Source of the DNA: Manis javanica
Lineage: Eukaryota; Chordata; Mammalia; Pholidota; Manidae
Assembly: GCF_040802235.1 (NCBI RefSeq)
Contig: NC_133158.1
Location: forward strand, 152,408,401-152,472,400
Length of the DNA stretch: 64,000 nucleotides
Direction of reading: 5' to 3'
Position 1 is the stretch's first letter, and each line of letters begins with the position of its first letter. Below the pieces are notes generated by a model, which saw nothing but the letters and a program-made list of their open reading frames with translations, had not been told where the DNA came from and searched no databases. The translations under genes and the position numbers were made by a program. Positions 24,501 through 34,379 of this stretch are shown here, one piece after another.

Positions 24501-25313
24501 TTCCTTGATCTCTATTTTGATTTGTTCATTGATCCATTGATTATTTAGTAGCATGTTGTTAAGTCTCCATGTGTTTGTGAGCCTTTTTGTTTTCTTTGTA
24601 GAATTTATTTCTACTTTTATACCTTTGTGGTCTGAAAAATTGGTTGGTAGAATTTCAATATTTTGGAATTTACTGAGGCTCTTTTTGTGAGCTAGTATGT
24701 GGTCTATTCTGGAGAATGTTCCATGTGCACTTGAGAAGAATGTATATCCTGTTGCTTTTGTATGTAGAGTTCTATAGATGTCTATTAGGACCATCTGTTC
24801 TAGTGTGTTGTTCAGTGCCTGCGTGTCTTTACTTATTTTCTGCCCGGTGTATCTATCCTTTGGGGTGAGTGGTGTGTTGAAGTCTCCTACAATGAATGCA
24901 TTGCAGTCTATTTCCCTCTTTAGTTCTGTTAGTATTTGCTTCACATATGCTGGTGCTCCTGTATTGGGTGCATATATATTTAGAATGGTTATATCCTCTT
25001 GTTGGACTGAGCCCTTTATCATTATGTAGTGTCCTTCTTTATCTCTTGTTACTTTCTTTGTTTTGAAGTCTATTTTGTCTGATATTAGTACTGCAACCCC
25101 TGCTTTCTTCTCACTGTTGTTTGCCTGAAATATGTTTTTCCATCCCTTGACTTTTAGTCTATGCTTATCTTTGGGTTTAAGGTGAGTTTCTTGTAAGCAG
25201 CATATAGATGGGTCTTGCTTTTTTATCCATTCTATTACTCTATGTCTTTTCATTGGTGCATTAAGTCCATTTACATTTAGGGTGACTATTGAGAGATATG
25301 TACTTATTGCCAT
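21502..25313 (-). pseudogene. L1 ORF2 (endonuclease-reverse transcriptase), one frameshift
   Basis: Encodes the L1 ORF2 protein that nicks target DNA and reverse-transcribes L1 RNA. Domains in order: apurinic-type endonuclease (NVNGLN near the start, then CCLQETHL, then IVGDFN near residue 150), reverse transcriptase ([14 protein letters not shown] and the catalytic FADDM around residue 700), and the C-terminal cysteine motif CX3CX7HX4C in 21980-22060. The frame is open from 25340 to 22377, then hits a TAG inside a run of eight As. One more A would restore the path into the C-terminal 284-codon stretch (22353-21502). This is a homopolymer contraction or possibly an assembly error. I prefer the Met at 25313, six residues before the conserved N-terminal strand, over the upstream Met at 25340. 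Total about 1270 codons, normal for L1. Confidence 0.9.
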
Positions 25314-25508
25314 TGCAGGCTTTAGATTCATGGTTACCAAAGGTTCAAGGTTAGCTTCTTTAGTATCTTACTGCCTAACTTAGCTCGCTTATTGAGCTAT
25401 TATATACACTGTCTGGAGATTCTTTTCTTCTCTCCCTTCTTATTCCTCCTCCTCCATTCTTCATATGTTGTGTGTTTTGTTCTGTGCTCTTTTTAGGGGT
25501 GCTCCCAT

Positions 25509-26433
25509 CTAGAGCAGTCCCTGTAGGATGCCCTGTAGAGGTGGTTTGTGGGAAGCAAATTCCCTCAGCTTTTGCTTATCTGGGAATTGTTTAATCCCGC
25601 CATCATATTTAAATGATAGTCATGCTGGATACAGTATCCTTGGTTCAAGGCCCTTCTGTTTCATTGCATTAAGTATGTCATGCCATTCTCTTCTGGCCTG
25701 TAGGGTTTTCTGTCGAGAAGTCTGATGTTAGCCTGATGGGTTTTCCTTTATAGGTGAACTTTTTCTCTCTAGCTGCCTTTAAAACTCTTTCCTTGTCCTT
25801 GATCCTTACCATTTTAATTACTATGTGTCTTGGTGTTGTCCTCCTTGGATCCTTTCTGTTGGGGGTTCTGTGTAATTCCATGGTCTGTTCGATTATTTCC
25901 TCCCCCAATTTGGGGAAGTTTTCAGCAATTATTTCTTCAAAGACACTTTCTATCCCTTTTCCTCTTTCTTCTTCTTCTGGTACCCCTATAATACGAATAT
26001 TATTCCTTTTGTATTGGTCACATATTTCTCTTAGTGTTGTTTCATTCCTGGAGATCCTTTTATCTCTCTCTATGTCAGCTTCTATACGTTCCTGTTCTCT
26101 GGCTTCTATTCCTTCAATGGCCTCTTGCATCTTATCCATTCTGCTTATAAATCCTTCCAGGGATTGTTTCACTTCTGTGATCTCTTTCCTGACATCTGTG
26201 ATCTCCTTCCAGACTTCATCCCACTGCTCTTGCATTTTTCTCTGCATCTCATCCCACTGCTCTTGCATTTTTCTCTGCATCTCATCCCATTGCTCTTGCA
26301 TTTTTCTCTGCATCTCTGTCAGCATGTTCATGATTTTTATTTTGAATTCTTTTTCAGGAGGACTAGTTAGGTCTGTCTCCTTCTCAGGTGTTGGCTCTGT
26401 GATCTTTGTCTGCCTGTAATTTTGCCTTTTCAT
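25509..26433 (-). pseudogene. L1 ORF1 (RNA-binding chaperone), frameshifted
   Basis: ORF1p coats L1 RNA as a coiled-coil trimer. Here a short N-terminus (MKRQNYRQTKITEP) is followed by a long coiled coil, an RRM-like domain (NIRIIGVPEEEE around residue 150) and the C-terminal domain (TTPRHIVIKM). The coiled coil holds three tandem 11-residue units (EMQRKMQEQWD) encoded by 33-bp DNA repeats. The 251-codon open frame ends prematurely at 25678 because of one extra A in an ACAGAAA-CCCTACAG segment. In the original frame the sequence continues, meets a further stop (AAA-type Lys to TGA), and reaches the natural stop at 25509-25511. Two lesions therefore disable it. Confidence 0.85.
26210..26312 (-). 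repeat. 33-bp tandem repeat in L1 ORF1 coiled coil
   Basis: Three near-identical 33-bp units, differing by at most one base, add 11 residues each (one hendecad) to the coiled coil. The related L1 at 49541 has no such repeat at the matching position, so the expansion is specific to this copy or subfamily. Confidence 0.9.
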
Positions 26434-27820
26434 GGTGATAGAGATAGTTTGCAGAGCTGGTACGAGTGACCGCTGGAAGAGCTCCCCTTCTTGTTGGTTT
26501 GTGGCCTTCTCCTGGGAGAATACCGACCTCTAGTGGCTTGTGCTGGGCAGCTGTGCGCAGACAGGGCTTCTGCTTCCTGCCCAGTTGCTATGGGGTTTAT
26601 CTCTGCTGTTGCTGTGGGCTTTGCCTGGCTGGGGCTGCTCCTCCAAAATGGTGGAGCCCTGTTGGAGGGGGAGCAGCCGGGAGGCTATTTATCTCCGTAA
26701 GGGGCCTCTGTGCTCCCTGCTGCCCAGGGGGTTAGAGTGCCCAGAGATCCCCAGATTCCCTGCCTCTGGTCTAAGTGACCTGTCCTGCCCCTTTAAGACT
26801 TCCAAAAAGCACTCTCCAAACCAAAACAACAACAGCAACAATGAGAGAGGGAACAGGAAGAAAAAAAAAAAAAAAAGGAAAAAACACGCAATTTTTTTTT
26901 TTTGTCCTCAGGCGCCAGTCCCAGGCACCCGCTCACTGGTCCTGCTGCCCTGTCTCCCTAGCACAGGGGTCACTGTCTCTTCAAGGCTTCCAAAAAGCAC
27001 CCACCCACCGGTCCTGCAGGGAAAGAACGCTCGATATTCTTTGTCCTCAGGCACTGGTCCCAGGCACCCGCTCACCAGTCCCGCCGCCCTGCCTCCCTAG
27101 CACCGGGGTCCCTGTCCCTTTAAGACTTCCAAAAAGCACTCACCAAAAAGAGAAAAAAAAAGGGGGAAAAACACGTGATTTCCTCCGTCCTCAGGTGCCG
27201 GTCTCAGGCACCCGCCCACCGGTCCCGCAGGGAAAAATGCGGGATATTCTTTGTCCTCAGGTGCCGGTCCCGGGCACCTGCTCACCAGTCCCGCCGCCCT
27301 GCCTCCCTAGCACCGGGGCCCCTGTCCCTTTAAGGCTTCCAAAAAGCGCTCACCAAAAAGAGAAAAAAAAGGGGAAAAACGCGCGATTTCCTCCGTCCTC
27401 AGGTGCCGGTCTCAGGCACTCGCCCGCCAGTCCCGCAGGGAGAAACGCGGGATATTCTTTGTCCTCAGGCGCCGGTCCCAGGCACCTGCTCACCGGTCCC
27501 GCCACCCTGCCTCCCTAGCAACGGGGGCCCGTCCCTTTAAGGCTTCCAAAAAGCACTCGCCAAAAAAAAACCGCTCCGGTTTCTTTCCACCCGCCGGGAG
27601 CCGGGGGGAGGGGCGCTCGGGTCCCACCGGGCCGGGGCTTGTATCTTACCCCCTTCGCAAGGCACTGGGTTATTGCAGGTGTGGATGTGGTCTGGATGTT
27701 GTCCTGTGTCCTGTGGTCTCTATTTTAGGAAGATTTTTCTTTGTTATATTTTCATAGCTCTATGCGTTTTTGGGAGGAGATTTCCACTGCTCTACTCACG
27801 CCGCCATCCTGGCTCCGCAA
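26434..27820 (-). promoter_or_regulatory. L1 5'UTR with tandem monomers, presumed internal promoter
   Basis: GC- and CpG-rich, in sharp contrast to the AT-rich surroundings. The motif 'aaggcttccaaaaagc' (or 'aagacttcc...') recurs at 26794, 26982, 27121, 27331 and 27538, giving spacings of 188, 139, 210 and 207 bp. Each unit also holds a 'ccggtcccaggcacc'-type block and an A-rich block. L1 5'UTRs carry an internal RNA polymerase II promoter, and monomeric promoters are known in mouse L1. That these units act as promoters here is inference. Confidence 0.75.
26775..27518 (+). other. Antisense open frame through the L1 5'UTR monomers
   Basis: A 247-codon frame on the strand opposite L1. Two complete monomer units are 210 and 207 bp, both multiples of three, so the frame re-uses the same peptide module of about 70 residues (with PVPLRLPKSTHQKEKKKG as a recurring block). 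Position and strand recall primate L1 ORF0, but no similarity is evident and the low-complexity Pro/Lys-rich composition argues against a made protein. Reported because of its length and repeat structure. Confidence 0.3.
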
Positions 27821-27835
27821 CAGTTATTTCTTTTT

Positions 27836-29420
27836 AAGAGCTCCTACAAATAAAAATGACAGCTCTAAGATCTTATAATTTATAAATAAGAAAGTAGATA
27901 ATAGTTAAAATAAGATAAAACGTTATGCCTGTTATTGAAGAAGTCTTGCTTTAAGAATTCCCACTGCCAATATGAGTGCAGATTACTGCAAACTTTTTGG
28001 AGAAAAACAAATTTATTAAGAGATTGACAAATACTTTTATTATTTGATCCAATAATTTGTATGCTTTTCTGGGTCTTCTAAAAACAGAAAAGGCTTTTAT
28101 AGACAAAGAAATTACTGTGTACAGTATCCATCATAGCTGTACTTACAGGATGGTATTGGAAACAGTTCAATAAGAGAGGAATGCAAAAGCAAGATATGAT
28201 ACAGCTATGGGATATATATAGCCATCGAAAAAAGGAAAAAAAACGTCTTCAAAGAATGTTTAGAAACATGAAAAATTTAAGATGTTAAGTGAAAATAATC
28301 AGAATAAAAACACCTTTATATAATCTCACTGATATAAATATGCATGGAAAACAAGGGAAAGCTATTAATGGAAGTATTAATAGTGGTCACCTTTAGATGA
28401 TGGGAAGAAATTCATGAGAGGTTTTCTTCTTTTCAACATAAACACTTTTATACAATGAATATATACTAAGTATAAAGTTAAAACATACATACACAAATAG
28501 GATTTTAAAGAAAACAAATGACAGGAAAAATAACCTACCTCAAAAAACAGATATATTATTTTTTAATAAAATTTGCTTGACTATTGTCTGGCCTATTGTC
28601 TGAATAAATGGATAGTCATTTTTCCTCCATCCAAATCTTTTCAACTTTATACTCAAAGTGGCCTATAGTTTGTAATTTTGAGAATATTAGGAAATAAACT
28701 TTTTTCCAAATATATTCATAAAGGAGTGTGCATAATTCATAGACATAACTCTAAAAATGATTGCTAAAAATCAAAATGTTATTTCAGGCAGAATTCCATT
28801 TTTTAGCAATCACATGCAATTTAAGAAAAATCAAATCCAAATGTTACTGATTCATTTACATTTACATTATCAAATTACTGAATCCACTTCTAGGGAAGAT
28901 TTGGTAGTTTTGAAGCACTTACATATCATTAGCATATATTTTCCTCTTAGTATTGTTTTATTATCTCAAATAACACTCTATTTGCTGTCTCATAGTTTCG
29001 GAAAATTTGATTTATGGCTGAGAAATTCCCTCTCAAAATATAATTTTCATTATTCAATATCAAAAAGAAAAGGTCTGCTTAAAGTGCAAAAAGTCAAAAT
29101 GCTACATTGTTACATTTATATTATAAAAGATAAATATACATTAACCATAAAAGGGAATGCAAAAGCAAAATATGGTCCAGTTGTGGGATATAATGTTAGG
29201 TAACCTCTAAATAAAAAAATGCATCTTCAAGGAATGTTTAGTAACATGAAAAACATTTAAGGTAATATGATAAGTAAAAATAATCAAAACAAAAACAACT
29301 TTACATCATCTCAACGATGGAAAACACAGGAAAAATGTTAATGAAAATATTAATGGTGGTTATGTTTCGATGCTGGAAAGATGCAATACTTTTGAGACTG
29401 AATTTTTGAGACAGAAATTT
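27836..29420 (+). repeat. Two diverged copies of an ancient L1 3' region
   Basis: 28165-28410 and 29145-29370 are clearly related: both run 'gaatgcaaaagcaa-atatg', 'tgggatata', 'cttcaa-gaatgtttag-aacatgaaaaa', 'aagt-aaaataatca-aa-aaaaac', 'ggaaaacaaggg/ggaaaacacagg', 'attaatggaagtattaatagtggt/aatggtggttatg'. The intervening 28500-29100 holds other AT-rich sequence with a 148-codon chance frame. The text is that of old L1 3' ends. Confidence 0.6.
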
Positions 29421-30390
29421 TTATCTCTTTGATGCCATTCATCTATCCATTAAACAAAGTGATAGAGTATCTGGCTAGGATAGCATTTTGCAAACTTTTA
29501 TGTGCTTATTAATGGCATGTTGAGCAGAGTCTCTCAGAGCTTGAGAGAGGAGCAGCTTTTCTCTTTTGTTGAGGCTACCAAAATTTTGGTAAGTGAAGAC
29601 GTGATCAAACAAGTCTATAAAAACTGGATTATATTTAAATGTTCACACTTAACACAAAAATTCTAATACAGTGTAACTGGGTTCTTCCCAAGATAATTAG
29701 ATTTATAAAAATATTAATTCAACATACAAGATCCATTACAGACACAAACATGATGAAGTTCATCATTGTTTACACAATCAGAATAACTATGGAATTGCAT
29801 GTAAAACTTAATTACATGTAAACTTTATTTTACATGTAAAATTTACAGGCAGCACCAGAGTTTAACCCAGGATACCTGGGCTCCGATGCAGTTGTCCTTC
29901 TCACTGCAGAAAACTTTAAGGTGGTAAAACTCCCTGACTGGCACAGACAGCAAAAATGTTTCTCAGACTCTGTTTAAGCATTTAGGCTAGCAGCTACAGG
30001 GCGCATGGCTTCAGAGGAGACAGTAAGTGAAGAGACCAGAGAGTAATGTGATAAAGAACTAGTTGAGATAGCACTGAAATAGGAGTCCCATGCCTTCCAA
30101 GACCGTGGAGTCACAGGAAATGCCAAAGGATAACCATCCACACAAAGGCCTCCTCATCCATAAGTCTGTCTAAATAAAGGAGGAAATCATCAAGATATAT
30201 AGGAAAATTGTATGGACTTCTCACATCTCAGCCTAGATGTCACCTCTCAAAGAGTTTTTCCTTTATAGACAGTATTATAGAGGTACAAAGATACCAGATG
30301 CATCACTTGAAACCAAATAAACAATACAGATGGCCATTCCAATTGCATAAAAGAAGCCTGAAGCATTTATCATTAATAATGTTGCTCAAA
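29421..30390. other. Intergenic DNA, no gene seen
   Basis: AT-rich and without recognised repeats or exons. A small palindromic 'ttacatgtaaa' motif recurs at 29800-29842. Confidence 0.4.
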
Positions 30391-30394
30391 ATGT

Positions 30395-30540
30395 AGTTCT
30401 CAGACAGCAAGATAGGCATCACCCGGAAGCTTATAGAAATACAGATTACAGGCCACTCCAGACCTATTCCATTCTGCATTTTAACAGTATAACCAGGTAA
30501 CTCATAAGCATATTAAAATTTGAGAAATGCTATCCTGGAC
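30395..30540. repeat. MER20-like non-autonomous hAT element
   Basis: The sequence runs 'ctcaaaatgtagttctcagac', 'gcatcacccggaagcttatagaaatacagatta', 'ggccactccagacctattcc' and 'tttgagaaatgct', matching MER20 order from end to end with about 25-30 percent change. Confidence 0.7.
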
Positions 30541-30894
30541 AGATACTCCATCAGTCGTTTAATGGACAAATGAATGCGGTCATATAGATAAAAGCTAAGG
30601 AGTATTTCAGTCTCAAAAATTCAGAGCAAGGTGATGAGTAATTGCTTCCTTCCTTATACTGCAGTTTACAATAGTCTAATTGAACATTTTCAAAAGGGAT
30701 AATTATTCAAGTTACCAAACCTATAGGTATAAAACTATAGAAAAGTTTAATCTTTATTGAGTTTAGGGTAAGCTTAACATATGCTAAATGTTGTAGAAAA
30801 TATAAAAAAGAAGAAAGTATGATAGCCTCAGAGATATGATGACCTGATCAGAAACCTAAAAAAACCCAGAAAAGTACATTTTATACATAATATA

Positions 30895-30985
30895 TGCGTT
30901 TCATAAATATATTATGTAAATTATATATATATGTATATTTGTGTGTGTGTGTATATATAAATATATATATGTATTTTTGAATGTA
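30895..30985. repeat. (TA)n/(GT)n microsatellite
   Basis: Alternating TA runs flank a short GT run at about 30940-30952. Confidence 0.85.
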
Positions 30986-31050
30986 ATAAATACAAAGGTA
31001 ACTAGTAGACTAAAAATACATGCCTTCCTAGATACAAATGATAAATAAAT

Positions 31051-31130
31051 CAAACAAGAACATAAAGAGTATACATCTCCCAGGTAAAATCAAACAAGAA
31101 CATAAAGAGAATACATCTCCCAGGTAAAAT
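31051..31130. repeat. 40-bp tandem duplication
   Basis: 31051-31090 and 31091-31130 are identical except for one T/A difference. This is a simple recent local duplication inside AT-rich DNA. Confidence 0.95.
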
Positions 31131-31309
31131 CATATAAACACAAAACACACATAATTACAAAACATCATGACAATTTTATACCCAAACATAAATGTTAAAG
31201 GACTTCTCTTATTTAAAGAAAACAATTTTCAATTTGGCTCACAAAACAAGACCCAAATAAATGTTGCCTACATGAGAGAACACAGAGGCAAAGTGATTCA
31301 AAGAAGCTA

Positions 31310-31830
31310 AAATGTAAAGGAATGGACTTCTGTTTCCAGGAAGGTGGAACAGACACACACATTTCCCTGTTTCACTAAAAGTACAGCTAAAAATCCTAAG
31401 CATTCCCTATAAAAGAAATGTAAGTCTCTGAAAGGTGTAAAGAAAAAGGCAGACCAGCGAGGGAGCTCCAGATCCATGGGACAGATAGCAATGAGCTCCT
31501 TGGGTTTTCTTCTTGGCTTGTAGATCCCAGACTTGGAGCTGAAAAAAAAAACAGCGACCTAGAAAAGCCAAGAGGCACAGACGAAACATATAAAAACTGG
31601 GTATCCCCAGCCAAAGGATCAGGAAACGGGCAGCTTAGCAGGGCAGAAAAACATAGACAGTAACCACTCTAATCCAGTCAAACAAAAACTGGAAAGAAAA
31701 AAACCCTGAAAAAACAGAAAATATCTGCGATTGAACCCCACGCCTGCCGGAACAGGACAAGTGGGGAGCTTCGACTTCCACCCTCATGTGCTTCTCCACA
31801 CAGAGCAAAGCCTGTAAAAGACATCAAAGG
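31310..31830 (+). repeat. Ancient L1 5' region, probable
   Basis: Contains 'gacttctgtttccaggaaggtgga', 'cagcgagggagctccagatcc' and 'gatcaggaaacgggcagc' in the style of old L1 5'UTRs, with GC content above its surroundings. No intact frame; assignment rests on general resemblance. Confidence 0.4.
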
Positions 31831-32540
31831 CAATCAGCTCGTCATGTAAACAGAACTCTTAGTGTTTCCTTTTATCAATACTGTTTGTCTGGGGCACCAA
31901 AATTCTGAATCTCTGCCCACCCCATCATGTTGGCCTTTGCACTGATCCGTGGGATGCAACAGATCCCTCTCATTTAGGCAGTAGCCATTAGGACCCGCTT
32001 TCTAGACCCACCTTGATGCCCCCACATCCTAAAATTACACACAAAATTATACAGTCTCTAAATGGGCTTTAACTTTTATTTCCCATTTGTTTTTAAAGTT
32101 GTTGAAACAATACCATTTTTACTAGACTACTTGTTGAAAAGGGAAAAACATGGAAAATAAATAAAAGCTAATATTCAACACATGTTAAAAACCATTGCTA
32201 TTGAATATTTGAGAGTTACGTGCTAATGTAAGGGGAAATTTGACCCAAGCTACTGCAAATAATTTTCAAATGGTACTGCATCATAATATTACCAAAAGTT
32301 GGGAATTATAGTAAAATACTTATTTTCTGATCATGTGAAATTTCTCAAAGAGATCCAGACATGCTGTAATATTACTTCAGGAAAGGTTGTATTAAAAGAT
32401 ATTTTCAAAGTTCTCAAAAAAATTTAGGTTATATCTTATATCTGATGAAGTATTTCTTGAATTTCAAAAGCAATGCTACATTGGTATCATCTACTCAACT
32501 ATGAGATGACTTTGGGATAATATCTTTATAAAAAAGAATC
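31831..32540. other. Intergenic DNA, no gene seen
   Basis: AT-rich sequence with nothing recognised. Confidence 0.4.
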
Positions 32541-32544
32541 CTAT

Positions 32545-32960
32545 TGCTTTATGAATCCTTGGATATGACACGAAAGGCAAGGCACTAAAAGAAAAATTAG
32601 ACAAACTGAACTTTAAGAAAATTTTTTAAATCTGTGAATCAAAAGATAATATTAACAGAATAGAAAGGCAACCTACAGCATGGGAGAAAAGATTTGCAAA
32701 TCATATATCTGATGAGGGATTATATCCAGAATATAGAGAATTCCTAAAACTTGAAAAGACAACACTGAGTCAAAGGTGGACAACAGGCATGAATAAACAT
32801 TTCTCCAGAGAAGATACACAAGTGTCCAATAAGCACGTGTAAATATGCTCAATGTCACTAATTATCGTGGAAATTAGCATGTAGTCACACAGAAGGGGTA
32901 TAACATGATTTTCTTAATGAATGAAGGAACAAAAAGATGAATTGAAGTACAAGAAATTTG
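32545..32960 (+). repeat. Ancient L1 ORF2 C-terminal fragment
   Basis: The plus-strand text matches the L1 section encoding the region before the cysteine motif: 'gggattatatccagaatatag', 'ggacaacaggcatgaataaacatttctcc', 'agaagatacacaagtgtccaataagcac'. It is broken by several stops. Confidence 0.8.
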
Positions 32961-33850
32961 GTAAGGGAGTTTTACAACAAATGTGATTATGGTATAGCTA
33001 GTGTATATCACAATAAACATTTTAAAAATATTCTCTCTGTTATTATAGGGGTATTCTTGACTTGGTTTGCCACACTTTCAAGAAGAAAAGAATGATTTCA
33101 TGATAAATAAACTTTCAAGCCTAGGACTTTTGAATGGTCAGAAAACCTAAAACTAATTACAACAAAGAGAGTGAACACCAGGAGAAAGGAATAAAGACAA
33201 ATAGGAAAAAGGAGGTATTTCCTGACAAAAAAAATGACAGATTTTATCCAGACATAAGACACAGATTTTTTTCAAATTCAAAAATCTTGCTTATGACTTC
33301 TACTGATTATTTTTCTGTTTCTGCTCTTTCATCTCGGCACAAAAGTAGAAGTCTCAGTGTACCATTACATTGTCTAAACACTAAACTAATATTAATTTCT
33401 AGACCAAACACACTGAGCTAAGATTTCGATCAGGATAAAAAGGCTTGTCCAAAAGTATCTCCAACTGCTTACCCATCACAAACCAATGGATAATAAGAAG
33501 TATTTAGAATCTGGGTATACATAAGCTTTGCACGGAGGAGTCCAGGATTTTATTATAAACAGGCTACATTCCTTCAACTCTAAGTCAAAATGTGTTTACA
33601 ACTAAGAAGAGAGGAGTATTTGTACAGGTAGGAGCAGACGAAGATAATAGCGCCGGGCACATGGCAGATGGTAGAAAAATACTTGTTAAATAGCTCTGTT
33701 GATTATTTGTGGTTGAATAAAATAAAACAAACCTATGTTTTTCCTATTTACTATTCCTTAGATAACAGGGGATTTGAGAAGCAATTCTTACCAGATTACC
33801 TCTTTTTCTTTATAGAAGATTCTGTACAAACACCTCGGACAGATGACTGC
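32961..33850. other. Intergenic DNA, no gene seen
   Basis: Short chance frames only. Confidence 0.4.
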
Positions 33851-34379
33851 TATGAAATTATTCTTTTTTAAATTTAGGTATTACTGATACACAATCTTAT
33901 GAAGGTTCCACATAAGCAACATTGTGGTTTCAACATTCACCCATATTATCAAGTCCCCCCCAACACCCATTACAATCACTGTCCATCAGCATAGTAAGAT
34001 GCTATAGAGTTATTACTTGTCTTCTCCGTGCTGTACTGCCTTCCCCATGACCTACCTATATCGTGAGTGCTAATTATAGTGACCCTTAATCCCCTTTTCC
34101 CTCCCGCCCCACCCACCCTCTCCAAACCTTTTCCTTTGGTAACCTCTCGTTCTTGGAGTCTGTGAGTCTGCTACTGTTGTGTTTCTTCAGTTTTGCTTCA
34201 TTGTTATACTTCAAAAATGAGGGAAATCATTTGGTACTTGTATTTCTCCACCTGGCTCATTTCACCGAGTATAATACCTTCCAGCTCCAACCATGTTGTT
34301 TCAAATGATAGGATTGTTTTCTTCTCATGGCTGAATAGTTCTCAATTGTGTATATGTACCACATCTTCTTTATTCATCT

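Larger units (their letters stand above)
21165..27820 (-). mobile_element. Nearly full-length L1 retrotransposon
   Basis: About 6.65 kb containing, in minus-strand order, a 5'UTR with tandem monomers (27820-26434), ORF1 (26433-25509), ORF2 (about 25313-21502), a G-rich 3'UTR (21501-21165) and a poly(A)-derived tail. Its 5' end reads 'gccaggatggcggcgtgagtag', nearly the same as the 5' end of the plus-strand L1 at 49541, so both belong to related subfamilies. ORF1 and ORF2 each have few lesions, so this is the youngest long L1 here, but it cannot be autonomous as read. A candidate TSD pairs 27821-27835 with 19211-19225 (12 of 15 identical), which would place the downstream ERV inside the same insertion. 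No TSD directly flanks 21059. Confidence 0.9.

Noticed and set aside
22969-26419. Several plus-strand frames of 60-221 codons
   Set aside because: All are opposite L1 ORF1/ORF2 and show only the complement of their codons.
31051-31130. Direct repeats considered as a CRISPR-like array
   Set aside because: Only two adjacent copies without spacers, in a mammalian genome; a simple tandem duplication.
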